Part shown: in pieces, positions 1-12,252 of the stretch
Position numbering within the stretch: the first letter of the stretch is position 1
How the letters are laid out: the number at the start of each line of letters is the position of its first letter
Source of the DNA: Hyaloperonospora brassicae
Lineage: Eukaryota > Oomycota > Peronosporomycetes > Peronosporales > Peronosporaceae
Direction: 5' to 3'
Length of the DNA: 64,000 nucleotides
Assembly (NCBI GenBank): GCA_947650285.1
Contig: CANTFL010000108.1
Location: forward strand, 62,001-126,000
The notes under the pieces: generated by a model
Databases searched by the model: none
What the model saw: only the letters and a program-made list of their open reading frames with translations
What the model was told of the DNA's origin: nothing
Made by a program: the position numbers and the translations under genes

Positions 1-1184
1 GTACCACTGTGAAGCGTAATGAGTTGAAGCCGTGGCGTTTGCCCGAACAACTCATCAATAGCCTGTCTCACGAGACAGGCCAACACCATCGAATACCCTT
101 ATTCGATGCAACCGAGCTTCACGGCTTGAGTCCCAGCGCGAAGAACTTTCGCGCTGAAGAAGATTTTTATCTCGATGTCTTTCTTAGACATCGATGGTAC
201 AACAGCAACCAAAAGCGTGACAAAACATCGCTTTTGGCTGCGTGGAACGCGTTCGTCCAAAACGTAAAGAATTTTGGACGAGAAGGGTGGCTCAAGAAAC
301 TTGAGGCAACACGCCTCAGGTTCGAACGGCGAACTCTAACCGGTGCTAGGTACCGGTTGCATTGTTTATCGAGTGAGGCAGGCATTCCTTGCCTCACATG
401 GGGAGACCCTTGTGCGAGTTGTGTTGACAACTCGCAGCGTGCACATAGGGATGTGTACTCCCTAAATTCGCCCTGGGGATAGGCACACATCTCGGCTGAG
501 ATGCGTGACGCGATTGCAAACTTGCAATCCGTCTACAAGCGCCTAGGGCGCGTGTTTACCGATGGGCCACAGGACTCATCGGATGGGTCTCGTCATACTG
601 GCGGACGCGACCTTCAACATACATCAACAGCTGATAGCGGGGCTCCCAGCTGTTCCAAGAGGGTGGATACCCCCGCCACTGGACGAGGTAGCTCGTCCTT
701 GATCCTGAATCGTCACGGTGATTCAAAATACGCTCCACTAGAAAGCGTTGATCACCGTGAGCATCCACCAAAGGATGTGGTGGAGGAGTAAAGACCCCCT
801 CCAGATGATTCGGTTCACCATCTCGACTCTTACGAGATGGATCGCGCAATCGATGAATTGCGCGATGACTTGAAGCACGAGCGCGACCGGCGCTACGCTT
901 TGACTGATACCGTGCGGAAGGACCGCAAGGATCGCGAGGCTGATCGGGCGAGAGACCGCGCCGATTACGCCACAGCGCAGCTTCAGGTCGAGCGGGATGT
1001 CCGCTCCCTATTCGGCGAACTGGCGACAGCTTGCGGGGAGATATCTCGGTTGAGTTCCGAGGTATCGTATCTGCGCGACCAGACGGATCGTCTGGAGCGC
1101 GAGCGCAAGAACTTGATGGATGTTCTTGAACGTGGGGACTATCTTCACCGGAAGAAGAAGGCTCGTACTGAAAGTACGACCTGA
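1..1184 (+). pseudogene. Antisense extra ORF of gypsy copy 1, broken and 5'-truncated by the window edge
   Basis: A plus-strand frame runs opposite to gag-pol. The part at 9-482 is open and reads past a site where copy 2 is frameshifted, but it stops at a TAG at 480-482 where copy 2 has AGG. The frame resumes at 501-791, stops at a TAA at 789-791, and resumes at 837-1184. The last part looks like a long charged coiled coil (MDRAIDELRDDLKHERDRR, then LRDQTDRLERERKNLMDVLE). Because the two copies have different breaks, the ancestral frame was probably continuous. No known family is recognised. Confidence 0.6.
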
Positions 1185-1788
1185 GCCTCCCCACGTAAAA
1201 CGTAGGATGCGTGCGCATCCTACGTGGCAATTCGATCGTGTATGCATTGCCCTTACGATGCAACACTCGAAATGGCCCAATGTATTTCGGCAGTAGTTTG
1301 CTACTGCCGACACTAGTGACTGCATGCCCAGGTAGGTTTACCGTTGACAGTAGTACTAGGTCGTTAACCTTAAATGAAAGAACATTTGCTCTTCCATTCT
1401 TGTCTGCGTTCCGTTTCTGACGGTCCACCGCATTTGCGATGGAGTCCTATACGAAACGGACTACCGCTTCTCGAGTCAGCAGGAAGTTCTCTGCTGACTC
1501 TTTGTTTTGTCTTGCAGTGCGCTTCGTGCGCACTGCTAAGAGATTGCTCTCTTCTTCAGCGAGGTTGTCTTCTTCCTCGCTGACATAATCGTTGGCGATG
1601 CTGAATATACCAGCATCGTCATCATCATCCGAATCAATAATAGCGTCGTCGCTATTATTGAGATGATCTTCTTCATCGATGTCGACTTGATCGACATCGG
1701 CATCATACGTGACGACGTTTGCGTCGACACGTGATGAGCAAGAGCCAAAACGGTTTTTGCTTGAGCGAGTCCCTCCCCCCTTATCCAA
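556..1788 (-). pseudogene. pol: Integrase C-terminal domain and chromodomain of gypsy copy 1
   Basis: It continues integrase in the -1 frame. An Asp-rich stretch comes first, then a TAG at 1447-1449 (copy 2 has CAG). The GPY/F-type module follows (KYIGPFRVLHRKGNAYTIEL), then a long Pro/Ser/Arg-rich linker and a C-terminal chromodomain with [18 protein letters not shown]. In chromoviruses this domain steers integration through histone marks. The Pro/Ser/Arg linker lies opposite the coiled-coil part of the plus-strand frame at 501-1184. Confidence 0.85.
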
Positions 1789-4322
1789 GAGTTACACTCT
1801 ATAAGGGTGGGCACTCGTGGATGGCGTAGGCCATTCACGTAAAACGGTGTGTGCTGTGTTGAAGCATGCACCGAATTATTGATGGCGAATTCCACCATTG
1901 GAAGGAATTCGCTCCAACTCGGAAACGAGTGGACATATCCTCGAAGAATCTCTTCGAGGACACGGTTCGCACGTTCCGTCTGACCATCTGTTTCTGGATG
2001 GTCAGAAGTGGACATCTTCAATCGTGTTCCGAGAGTATGGAACACGGTTTGCCAAAATTCCGCCGTGAACCGAGGGTCACGGTCGGATACGAGTTCACGG
2101 GGTAACCCGTGGAGTCTAAAGACCGTGTCTAGAAAGACACGAGCACAACCTTGAGCCTTGATTGACTCAGGGACAGCAGCAAGATGGACCATCTTGCTGA
2201 ATCGGTCTACAAACACAAGAATACCATTATTCTTGTGAGCGTCTTCGAAAAAACCGAAGACGAAGTCCATTGAATCGGACTGCCAGCACTCTGTCGGAAC
2301 AGGCAGAGGCTGCAATGGCGCACGGGATGAAGGACTAGGCTTCACCCGTTGACAAACTTCGCAAGCACGTATGTACTTGCGAACAAACTGATACTGGCGG
2401 GGCCAGTAAAAGTCACGACTTACCGTGAGGTAAGTCTTTTCCCTTCCACGATGGCCACCTGTTGGGGCATCGTGACACTCGTACATGATGCGCAACCGCA
2501 AATCATGATGAGCGGGTACGACGACACGAGGCGTGTCGTCGGCAACAGCTGTATAGTACAGCAATCCGTTGCGTGTACTATACCGATCCGATGAGGATCG
2601 GTACAAAGCCGGTAAATCCCTCATGGATTTACTGGATGGATTCACCAGATGATCCATCAATCGCAGAAGATCCTTATCTTCCGCGTATGCCTTTCGTACG
2701 TCGTCAAGTAAACTTGACGACGGGACACTGACTGACAGTGTCGCAACAGTGGGCTTATCCTCACTGTTAGATTGTGCGTCTGGCGCGAAATCGGGCCGGC
2801 GCGAAAGAGCATCCGCGACGACATTGAGTCGTCCCGGTTTATACTCCACGGAGAAGTTATACTCCGCGAAGAAAGACAGCCACCTCGCCATTCTTTGCGA
2901 GAGGTGTGGGCTGTTTACGGCCGTGCGTAATGACGCATGGTCCGTGTAGACAACAAACGGTCTATCTCCCAAGAGATAGACGCGAAACTTAGCCAGTGCG
3001 TATTTCATGGCAAGGAGTTCCTTGTCATGCACTGGGTAATTACGCTCAGCTGCTTGCAGCTGACGCGACTGATAACATATGACGCGCTCCGCGCCATCTG
3101 CATCGAACTGCATTAACGCACAGCCGATTGCGAAATCGCTGGCGTCACAGACCACATGAAATGGTCTGTCCTGATCTGCAATCGCCAAGATCGGCGATTG
3201 CATCAAGCTCCGCTTGATACCTTCAAAGGAACGCTGGCACTCAGCGTTCCATGACCACTTGACATTTTTCTTGAGCAAGCAAGAAAGATGAACAGTCATC
3301 TCGGCGTAGTTGCGCGAGTACTTGTGCAAGTACGCCGCAAGACCAAGGAACTTCCTTAGTCCCTTGACATCGACTGGCACTGGCCAGTCGGTGATCGCCT
3401 TGATCTTTTCGGGATCAGGGCGTACGCCGTTTTTACCCACGATGCACCCAAGAAGTGGTATTTCGCTAGCCGCGAATATACACTTCTTGAGGTTGGCGTA
3501 CAACTTATGCTTGCGCATAAGTTGAAGAACCTGACGAACGTAAGTTCTGTGAACTTCAACGTCCGTCTTTCCGTCCATAGCCCGGCTATGGACGAACACA
3601 TCGTCGAAATAACTCGGTGCGAAGTCTCGCACCGGTCTCAACAGATTTGTTACACATCTGTTGAATGTTGCAGGGGCATTACTCATCCCCTGTGGCATCA
3701 CTAGCCACTCCCACAGCATCCCGCTGGGGGTACTCACTGTCGTGAACGGGACGTCCCGTTCACGCATCAGGATCTGATAGAATCCATCCATCAGATCCAT
3801 GGACGAAAAGATGGTACTCTTTGACATACCATCTATGATTACGTCCTTCCTCGGTATCGGCGTCTGAGCCGGTACCGTTGCAGCATTCAACTTGTTGAAT
3901 GCGTGCACTATCCGCCACCCTCCTGTGGCCTTTCGCACACAGAAGGTCGGAGAGCTGTGAGGGGATGTTGATTCCCTCACATGGCCCGCTGCTAAGCGAT
4001 CGGCAAAGAACTTGTCGATCGCTATCACTTGTTCACGAGGCAGTGGTCCCTGCTTCATGACACAGTATTTCGAGCCCGGTTTGAGCTCGATCTCGTGTCG
4101 AGTGCCTTTGTCCTTAGGCAACTCGCAAGGTACGGATTCAGGGAACACATCCCTGAATTCGATCAAATCCTTATACAAAGGATTTGCCTGAAGTGACTCC
4201 CAGGATTGAGACTTGTATCGCTCAATCCGAGTCTTCTCATCGAGGACACTTTCGTCCATCGATGAGCTGCTGAGAACCCGTTCGTTCTCAGCAAATACTG
4301 TTGCCGACCGAATGTCGGTCAC
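1783..4322 (-). pseudogene. pol: RT, RNase H and integrase core of gypsy copy 1
   Basis: One long open stretch of about 850 codons. Reverse transcriptase comes first, with the DLMDGFYQI and MPQGMSNAP blocks and the catalytic SYFDDVFVHS. Ty3-type RNase H follows (VVCDASDFAIG, YTDHASLR, VVADALSRRP). The integrase has an HHCC zinc module (CEVCQRVK) and a DDE core (SMDFVFGF, SDRDPRF, and Glu in TERANRVLEE). No start codon is expected because this is part of a polyprotein. Near 1770-1790 the integrase frame must move back by one base to continue into the tail; copy 2 is the same at this point. Confidence 0.92.
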
Positions 4323-5451
4323 CTACTCGTCCTCTGTGACGAGCATGCAGATCTGCTTGACTTTGCCACTACGCAGATCACGCAAGAACCGTTTCGGTTC
4401 TAGCGTTGGCAACTGAGTTATCTCCGAAGTCAACTTCGGAGGCACAATCAGACCAAGCGTATAAGCGCCTACGCTTGATCCGTCATTAACCAAGACGTTC
4501 AACGTCTCGGTTTCTTCCTGGGAACTTGCTTCCACAGGTTGCTGAGGGCCTAATCCCTCAGCAAGCGACTCTTGAGGAATTCCTTCCTCAAGTACGTGGG
4601 GACTTATTCCCTCGACGTCTTCCGACTGTGGCTGTGCAACCACAGTCAGGAACCGATCCTCTACGGTCGACCCTCCAGTCGACCTAGGATTTTCATGTTT
4701 CCCCTTGGGGGCAACAGACTTCTTTCTTCTAAGATGCTGCCCGCTAGGCATGCATCCATGTCCCGGTCCACTCGACTTATTCGAGTGGTGGACCTTCGGC
4801 GCAGCCTGTAATCTTGTACAGCCGCCGGGAGCTTGCTCCACAGTGTAGTGATCAACTACACTGTGATCTTGTGCAGTCGTGCTAACGACCGTGCCGCAAG
4901 TGAGGCCATCGCACTCACTCGCAGAACACCCACACGCTTGTGGACGCTCCAAGATGTTCATCAGATGGCCATCTGATGAACAAGCAGCAGGCATCTTCAC
5001 GGATCGATGCTGCCAGCTCACCCTTGGCTCGTACTTTCTGATCCAAGGTAATCCCAGGATGACATCAAATTTGTCATCCAGATCTAGTACGATGAAGTCA
5101 TCATCGTACTGTTCGCCCTCTAACGTGTAGTGGATTCCTACTACACGTTTCTCAGCGGTTATCGATGCGCCTGTTGCAAGGCGCACCGTCATCCTTGTGA
5201 GGGGAATGTCGCGTTCAACGAACTTGAGCCTACGACCCTCTAGTGACTGGCGTCGAACAAAGTTTTTCGACGCCCCCACAGTCTACTAGGGCACGAAGCG
5301 ACAAATCATTTGTCGCTTCCAACTTCAAGGTGATGAGCGAAACGTCATCACCAGGTGCAGAGACACACAATGATTGTGTATCTGGAGCAACTTTCGTCAA
5401 GAGATTTGCAAATTCTCTTAAGGGTTGCTGGATCAGTAGGGCGCTCCGCCC
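4323..5451 (-). pseudogene. pro: Aspartic protease region of gypsy copy 1 (frameshifted)
   Basis: It lies downstream of the gag stop and is in frame with gag until an extra C in the C-run near 5272 shifts it. The retropepsin signature here is DCGAS (catalytic Asp with Cys instead of the common Ser/Thr) followed by the second signature VILGLPWIRKY. After this comes a linker of about 200 residues rich in Ser, Gln and Glu leading to RT. The frame ends at a TAG (4323-4325) where copy 2 reads TAT, so the protease and RT frames are separated only by mutation. Confidence 0.8.
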
Positions 5452-6600
5452 CTACTGACCCCGATCATTTTTTGATGGTCCGTCTCGCTGTTGCGGTTTC
5501 GCAACAGCGCTGGACCCACGCCCATTGCCCTTTATGGTAAATGGACGTCCATTTCGCTCAGTAATGTTTGGTACTGGGCGTGGAGCACTACACTCGTATG
5601 CGTAGTGCCCTAACTTCTGACAGCGATTGCACCTCTGCAATCGCTTGTTGTTTGTAGAGCGAGGTCTCTCGCTCTCAACATAGCAGAGTTCCATTGGTTC
5701 TGGACCTCCGATCTCTTGTCGTCTCGGTGGACGGTAAGAGTTTGAGCTAGCATGAGCCTGTCTCATGCTAAAGTCTTCCTGTTCAGCGGCTGATATCGCT
5801 TCTTCAAGCGTATTCAGCTCAAGGCGGAACAGGTGGCTCCTGACGGGCCCTTCTGCGAGCCCTTGCATGAACACCGTAAACAACGTGTGTTCATATACTG
5901 GGTTGGCAGTTATACTACTCGCAAGGAGTCGTATATGTTGTGCGTAAGCGTGCACATCACGCTTACCCTGATTGAGTTTCAGGAGCTCTGAGCGAGCCCT
6001 GAACTCAGCACGTGGCGGCTCAAACGTTTGTCTGAGCCGGGACTTGAAGTCTTCTAGCGACCTAAAGACATTTGGGTCGCTACTCTCGAGTCCCAGGGAC
6101 CAAGTTTTGGCACGCCCTGCCAAGTGGGTCTGAGCAAATGTGAGTTTCATTTGCTCATCTTCGACGCGACGAGCCCTTAGGGCTCTGTCGAGTTCGACAA
6201 ACCATAGTAACAGGGAGTCCTCCGGGACTCCACTGTACTCGGAGATGTCAACCTTCATGACTTCGGGACGACGCGCATGCGCCGTCCCGCCCACAGCAGC
6301 ATGGAATTGCTGCTGTCTCAACAGCTCCGTCTGTTGAGCACCGAGTTCTCTCAACTGCTCGGCCTGTTGAGAGCCTTGCTGGTGAAGCAAGGCTACTTTC
6401 TCCCTCTCGAGAGCAAGTTCATTCTGAATGAACTTGGCGATAGCGGCATGTTGTTGGTCTCTGTCTAGAGACTACAACATGGTGCTGACGACGAGTTCGC
6501 CTACGGTAGAACTCATTCGTTCTACCGCACCCCATTCGATGTCACTCAAATGGGTAAACCCTTCACGCGTGGCGTGAAAGGTGTCTTCTTCATCCAACAT
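5452..6600 (-). pseudogene. gag: gag of gypsy copy 1 (one nonsense codon)
   Basis: The reading frame opens at the ATG at 6600 (MLDEEDTFHATREG). It is broken by a TAG at 6472-6474, where copy 2 has GAG (Glu). After that it is open to the TAG at 5452-5454. It has an N-terminal Gln-rich coiled-coil-like stretch, then a retrotransposon gag core with WFVELDRALR and the later LRQTFEPP, and a CCHC zinc knuckle CNRCQKLGHYAYEC near the C-terminus followed by a basic tail. In life it would form the virus-like particle. The stop is directly followed in frame by the protease region, which suggests readthrough expression of pol. Confidence 0.85.
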
Positions 6601-6632
6601 GTTTATGTTGGATGATGTGGTCCTTGGAAGGA

Positions 6633-6648
6633 CTACAAAGTGCTACCA
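6633..6648 (-). other. Primer-binding site of gypsy copy 1
   Basis: Two bases inside the LTR the minus strand reads TGGTAGCACTTTGTAG. It would pair with a tRNA 3' end in CTACAAAGTGCTACCA. That implied acceptor stem has a 1:72 A:U pair, a hallmark of eukaryotic initiator Met tRNA, so initiator Met is the inferred primer. The primer itself is not in this window. Confidence 0.7.
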
Positions 6649-6650
6649 GG

Positions 6651-7042
6651 TGTAACGGGGCACACCCTTGCGTAACTTAACGCAAGGGATTTGGGTGCCC
6701 CGACGGACGTACACGTGGCAAGCGAGGAAGCGTAGGTAGGATAAAAGTAGAACTGTTATATTAATAAATTAAGTCTTTAAACTACTGTCTCTTCGTTTGA
6801 CTTAATTCAATTATACTAATATAACTGCATGTATGGTGACGTCTCGTCACCACTCATTGCGCGCGTCTTGCGGCGATTGGTGGGTTGATATCATCACGAT
6901 ATCAACCAATGGACAGACCCTTTGGTCGACCCTTCAATATCACCACTTTGGTGATATTGTTTTTAAAGAATATCCATCTTTATATTCTTTATTGTCACTT
7001 TCCTTAAAGTGACAATTTCATGTAACGGGCTGCCCCGTTACA
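6651..7042 (-). repeat. 5' LTR of gypsy copy 1 (392 bp)
   Basis: It starts TGTAACGGGG and ends CCCCGTTACA, so the LTR ends are 10-bp inverted copies of each other. It aligns along its length with the LTR pair of copy 2, with a few substitutions and one extra T in a T run near 6962. Inside it holds several hairpins, for example at 6671-6690, 6839-6852 and 6939-6960. Host sequence resumes at 7043. Confidence 0.95.
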
Positions 7043-9249
7043 CACATGATGTGCTGGATTTCTGCGCAAAAGAAGCAATTGTGAGCCTTCGCGACCATGA
7101 CGGGCTGGCGTCACGTTGCTGTGAATGTGCACGCAATGATGGGTGTGGGACGTGAACGCAGATGGAATGGCAACAATTCTACGCGTGTGTATTGTAAATA
7201 AATGTGACAGCTTCTGCCAATTGTCGAAAACGACTTGATGGACGACGTAATGAAATGTGACAGCTTCTGCCAATTGTCGAAGACGACTTGATGGACGTGT
7301 GCCAGGCGCAATGGGATGGTGCAACAGGTGTATTCGAACCGTGCGGTTGAACCTCTGCAGCTTTGATGCCGAATGATTCATTACAGTTCATCATCGTTGC
7401 CAAGCAGTGCTCTCAGTACCTAGTGTGTTGGTCGCTCAGAACTGCCAGATACCAGGTAACGCTCCCGGCATCTGACTGAAAGTCTTTGTCCTATCTTCGG
7501 CAGTAAAGAATGATGGGCTTTGTGCTGCATTCGACGTTCGCTGGAGTGGGTGGGTGACCTTACCGCAATAAGACGGTAATCACGGGAGCCAGCTGGCACA
7601 TGACCTACGCATATACTCACTAGTAAGCGCCAAATCGGCCCGTCGTCCATTCCTGTCTTTCGGTCTGTTCGTGATAGCTTCCTCGGTATCGGATCTTGTT
7701 GGACAATCATGGTCATAGCACAGCTTTTACTTGACCCCACCAATAGCGACACATCGTCAGACTCTTTGCTTTCGTCCACCGAAGAAATTTGGCAGCAGCA
7801 ATATGCGCAGTGGCGTGTCAAAAATGGATCATCTCGTTGTCGTTCGCGCGGTTGTTGTCACGGCAAGTCTGCAAGATGGATTTGTTTAGTACTTCGATGC
7901 ATTTGAGCACGTCGTTCGCGGTCTTATACGCAATAGATCGGTATGTAAACAACCTGTTGAAGTCCATCATGTGGTCAAACGCTCAATGGCGTTGACTCAA
8001 AAATGTGTAGCTTCGAACAGCGTTGACCCGAAGACATCCTTGCTGTAGTCTTTTACGCTCAGCATCGAAAGCATCCGCAATTTAGTCAGCTAGCGCGTAG
8101 CGGTCTACAACAAGTAGACCGCCCTAGCAACAAAGTCGACTACTAGCCAAAACGGTGCTATCGAGTACTCATATGTCTGTATAAGTAAGCTGGATGACAT
8201 GAGCTTGATGGAAGTGGCAAACGCTGATAAACGGCGGTCTACCCTGAGCTTCGCTATACGGTATACCGACGACATGATGGAAAGAGTGGAGCCTGGAAGC
8301 TTCGGTAGCCGTAACACGACCACCACCACGTCGTCGGCGAGTTATTTGTCAGCTCATACGCGACGACAGAGCTTCTACAATCGTGTACGTCTTTGCAAAG
8401 CTGTAACAGATGGAGAAAGAAACTGTTCGCAGCACGGTAAATCACTACGTGACAAGTATATACATCCGCTAGATCCCGCGTGCGTTACGACATTACAAGT
8501 GATGATCAAAGCCGGTCGTCGTGTCATTTGCTATACGTAGGTAGCGACGGCAGCACCAGATTTTTCCTTAAACGCTGTCGCTGCTTTCATATTTGTTGAC
8601 TTCGACGATCAATCCAGTACACTTTCTTCACGCAGGACAATCGAATCACCGCATATGCGGTCAAAATTGACCTCTTGCGAAGTCAAGACATGTCACTCAT
8701 GTGCAAAAAGGCAGGGTAGGCTAGACGTCCTCCTGCTAGTAGAATAGCAAAGGTAGGACGGGCTGAAACTTCCCCCACTTCGGTCTGCCGATCGGCAATT
8801 GCACAAGAGGACGCTCAGTGTAAAGTTAGGAAAGGCAACATGTCCGTGAATTATCGCGCTTGATCCAACAGGCCGTTCGCACGCTCGAATTGCTTGCCTG
8901 TCGTTGTGATCTTCTGGCAGGGAGTAGTGTTGAAACGCTCAGTTGAATTTGGCGCTGTCGGTAATTGTATGGACGGTCTCGACCACTGCAAGGTAGAGCC
9001 TTTGATCAAAACAACGCATGCTTCAATGGAAGCTCTTCCCTTTGTAAAGAGGGCGTGAGAAAGACACTAGAGATTCCATATTGCACTGCTACGATCAGAC
9101 AAACGAGTAGGATCAAAGAGAAATGTATATTGAGGCGTATGCGAGCTTCACAAGTTGGTTAATGTATCTCCGAGAAAACGAGATCCAAAACTGGCACGAT
9201 GTTGTTTGTGCCCGAGTTGCGATAAGGTTTTCATGACTTCCCACGAAAA
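7043..9249. other. Intergenic, with a gypsy integrase relic
   Basis: I find no supportable gene. At about 8860-8970 the minus strand reads a decayed integrase stretch that aligns with the SDHPETDGQTERANRVLEE part of the gypsy element (recognisable ERANGLL end). A 53-bp tandem duplication lies at 7200-7300. The rest shows only short frames lacking recognisable domains. Confidence 0.5.
7200..7300. repeat. 53-bp tandem duplication
   Basis: Two copies of a unit beginning AAATGTGACAGCTTCTGCCA start at 7200 and 7253. They differ at one or two bases over the first 40 positions and then diverge. This is a simple local duplication with no evident function. Confidence 0.8.
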
Positions 9250-10092
9250 TCATTTGGTTGTGATCTTACCCTCGTGTGGAGAGTTTACGGCGACATAGTT
9301 TGGATCCTTACCACGAGAAGACAAAACAACTCTGTCGCCGCCGCGAGAGGACAAAATAACTCTTTCACCACCACGGTTGGAAGAGAGAACGATGACGGAT
9401 AGACTTCCGTCGACTTTAACGTCTTCAATCGTCTCGGAAGTCGCGCGTCGGTAGACGAACGTGAGGATCAACTGGGTGCAACCCAGTATGAATCCTGCGA
9501 TGTTGGGGCCCAGAATGAACTTGTTATCGACCAACGCAGCGTACGTTGCCCAATTGAAGCTGTTGAAGACGTTCACGACTCCCATCGTAAACGGCATTGA
9601 AGACGCAGTCTTCGTTCTCAGGACGGTAGCAATAGTGGCCATAGGAGATGTGTACATCCCGACGCTCGTTCCAATGGTCATGAACCCCAATGTTGTGCTG
9701 ACGGATTCTCGAGATTGGCACGTGTATCCGGCTAATGCGAGCACGCTGTAGAGCGTGACAAGAAAGCACACAATAAAGGATCCGACAAATGCGTTTACAA
9801 CAGCGCGTTTGTTTGTAGCCCAGCGATAGAAGAAGTAGTTGAAGAAAACGCCTGTGACAACTCCTACAATCGCTTGCGCAAATAGAGGCATCATGTTGTC
9901 GACTGCTATGGCGTAGAACATGCCGACGTAACAATTCGTAAACAGCAAGAGACACGGCATGACCGACATCTCGCCTGTGCTGTGGTTTTTGTGCATTCGC
10001 CGAAAGTCAGGGATCAACGAAATGCGCAGTAGTAGAGTTGTGGAAAGTGTGAGTACTTCAAACACGTTGACAGCGATCTCATGGGTACTCAT
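9250..10092 (-). CDS. SWEET (MtN3/saliva) sugar transporter 1
   Basis: A 280-residue protein, the usual length for SWEETs, which move sugars in both directions across plasma or vacuolar membranes. Two MtN3 triple-helix repeats are visible. The first covers residues 5-95, with GEMSVMPCLLLFTNC at 40-54. The second covers about 130-215, with TSPMATIATVLRTKTASSMP at 148-167 and an Asn/Trp motif NSFNW at 177-181. A linker helix around 102-122 gives seven membrane segments in all. The cytosolic tail holds three imperfect copies of VxLSSRGG(E/D)RV (residues 233-262). The ATG at 10092 starts just before the first helix. A paralogue lies 2.2 kb away on the same strand. The substrate cannot be read from sequence. 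Confidence 0.9.
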   Translation of the reverse strand: MSTHEIAVNVFEVLTLSTTLLLRISLIPDFRRMHKNHSTGEMSVMPCLLLFTNCYVGMFYAIAVDNMMPLFAQAIVGVVTGVFFNYFFYRWATNKRAVVNAFVGSFIVCFLVTLYSVLALAGYTCQSRESVSTTLGFMTIGTSVGMYTSPMATIATVLRTKTASSMPFTMGVVNVFNSFNWATYAALVDNKFILGPNIAGFILGCTQLILTFVYRRATSETIEDVKVDGSLSVIVLSSNRGGERVILSSRGGDRVVLSSRGKDPNYVAVNSPHEGKITTK

Positions 10093-12252
10093 CTTGTAGA
10101 TGGGACTGTTGCTCGATCACAAAGGTGATGCCTGTGGTCTCGATTGCAAATTCGCGTATGGCTCGATGGTGTACAGGTCTCCTCATCCGTTTTCAACCAC
10201 GAGACAACAAGACACGCGATACACGATTGGCCGTTCGTGAAGCTTTCGCGCTTCAGCATTGTTGTGACCAGCGGCTCAGTTATAGACAGAAAGGGGGCGG
10301 AAAACGCGATGGTCTAGTGCGAACCGTTTCGTCCTTCATTTGTTGCCGTTTCCAGTCAGATAGTCAATAACATCCACTAGTAGCCTGTAGTCTTTTAACG
10401 GTCGAGGCATGTCGCCGATGATGTCAAGAACGTTCTTCTGGCTTATGTGGCAAGAAATTGACCGTGCTCGGTCTGATCAACTTTGATCGAATAGACTTGC
10501 AATTTACTCCTAGCACGCTTGTATAGAGCGACGTAACTTATTCGCCTCTGGACAATTCACTGAGCTGAGCTGAGCTTACTGTCACATTGAATGTCTCGAT
10601 GTAACGACAACATCACGATAGCGAGCGCTAATTCCTTCTGTGTGATACGTAGCCAGGTGGCCGCGTATGGAAACATGCGATATCAAGAGGCGAACAAAGC
10701 ATGCGCTTTCACAGCAAAGCTCGAGGCACACGACACCGTCCACTGTGGGAGGCACCGATAACGCCCATCAAGAGCGATACATCGAAGGCTTTGCCGCACT
10801 GGCGTTAGCCGTTGGCGACGCGGTGCAAACTGTAATAAAGCCTACTGTTGCCCTTATTGTACTTCACGACGGAACCGGTGCCTGAGTGGGACCCGTTGAT
10901 CGTCACCGATAAACAGAGGACGAGGGTTCGTCCTCTCCGTTCCAAACTTACCGCGTCTAGTCCGTCTACTATACTACACGTGGTAGTAGGTGTCGTGGTA
11001 AGTCGGACTTCCTGCCACAATACCTAGCACTTGAGATGTCACAACGTGGTGTTTGTGTCGTGTGCGTAGAATTGTTGGACGTAGCAATTGGCGCAGCAAA
11101 GAATGACATGGCGTGACTGATACATCGTACCGCCGTTTTCTACTTCTACCACCACCTGTTGGAATCCGACATGAGCGCAGCGTGAGTTTTTTGTACGGGG
11201 GCCACCCATAGGCGGACGCTGCATGAGCGGGCTCGGGCTCCCTGACCACCTCTGTCCGTACAAACAAAGCACTTGCGTATCTACAAGATGCGCAGTGATG
11301 ATCGAGTTAGCGGCTCGTTTTGAGACGTACGTGCGAGAAGGAGATGCGAGACAGCTCACGTAAGCAAACAAATCCATCTATCGAGCTGTCGAGCTCGACT
11401 TTCTTGAGCAGGACCACCTGAGATCCAGACATGGTGCGTGCACACGCTCAAGGCCTTCTCAAAAGATGCAAAGGGACGATCGCTGACGTGCTCCATATGC
11501 TCTTGGCCAGCGACCGTGACGACTGCCTCGTTTCAGAGAATGCACGAGTGCCTGGAACAGGGACGTCAGCGGCAGAGTTCCCCCTGATGCCTTGGGTAAG
11601 CACCAGCCGCTACTGTGAGTTGGTGCGAGTTCAAATACCTCTGCGACCAAACCAACGTCCTTCAATGCGTGATCTGGTGACACACTCACTAGATGGGACC
11701 ACTCAGGAGCCCTGGTACCAATCGAGCAAGGCCTCTCAACGAAGCATGAACCTCGAAGCATGGTGTCAACCAGTCCGGAGAGCCTCGACGACGAAAGAAT
11801 CGTGGGGGCTACCCGGACTGGCTGGCACCAGATTATCCACTCGAACCAGCGCCCATTGCGTGGGGCGGGCGACCCACGACCAGTCAAAAAAAACGTGCTT
11901 CCCCTACCCGCTGGGTACTGTAACCGATCGTTAGTCACACTAGATGTACCGCGGTTAGGTCACACAACACAAGCCACGAGACATAGACAGCATGAGGTCC
12001 CATTGCCGCGTAACACGACGAGCAAAGTTTCGAGCTGTGGTTGCATCGAACAAGCCGTAAACGGTCGGTAGCGCTGTGAGTAAAGGGCTTGACTGAGCGA
12101 CGACAGCCCACGCTTTTCTCTGGTATCTGGCGCCCTGAACGGAGGAACGTGTGGTCAAAATCAGAGATTTCGTCGCGATGAGTAACGCTAGATATGTGCG
12201 TGCTCCATAACATCAAGCAAAGTGCAGTTTGTTTTGCGTCTAGTAGCGACAG
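10093..12252. other. Intergenic between the two SWEET genes
   Basis: No recognisable gene. Short frames on both strands at 11040-11940 have no familiar domain. Two tRNA B-box-like words (GAGTTCAAATACC near 11628 on plus, GGTTCGAGTGG near 11838-11847 on minus) hint at degraded SINE sequence, but no complete promoter or tail is visible. Confidence 0.4.

Larger units (their letters stand above)
1..7042 (-). mobile_element. Ty3/gypsy chromodomain LTR retrotransposon, copy 1 (3' end outside window)
   Basis: On the minus strand the order is LTR, primer-binding site, gag, protease, RT, RNase H, integrase, chromodomain, as in Ty3/gypsy chromoviruses. The sequence is collinear with the complete copy at 32017-39996: window base 1 matches base 32961, so roughly 0.94 kb including the 3' LTR is missing to the left. 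The copy is defective. I see a gag nonsense codon at 6472-6474, an extra C near 5272 in protease, a TAG at 4323-4325 between protease and RT, and a TAG at 1447-1449 before the integrase tail. Short inverted repeats occur throughout. Family assignment is firm; activity is unlikely for this copy. Confidence 0.95.

Noticed and set aside
1..7042. CRISPR-like array suggested by regularly spaced palindromes
   Set aside because: The palindromes differ from each other in sequence, there are no conserved repeats with spacers, and the region is a eukaryotic retrotransposon.
11431..11938. Overlapping open frames on both strands (167 and 159 codons)
   Set aside because: Neither has a domain or a plausible composition. 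Openness on both strands at once is probably due to base composition.
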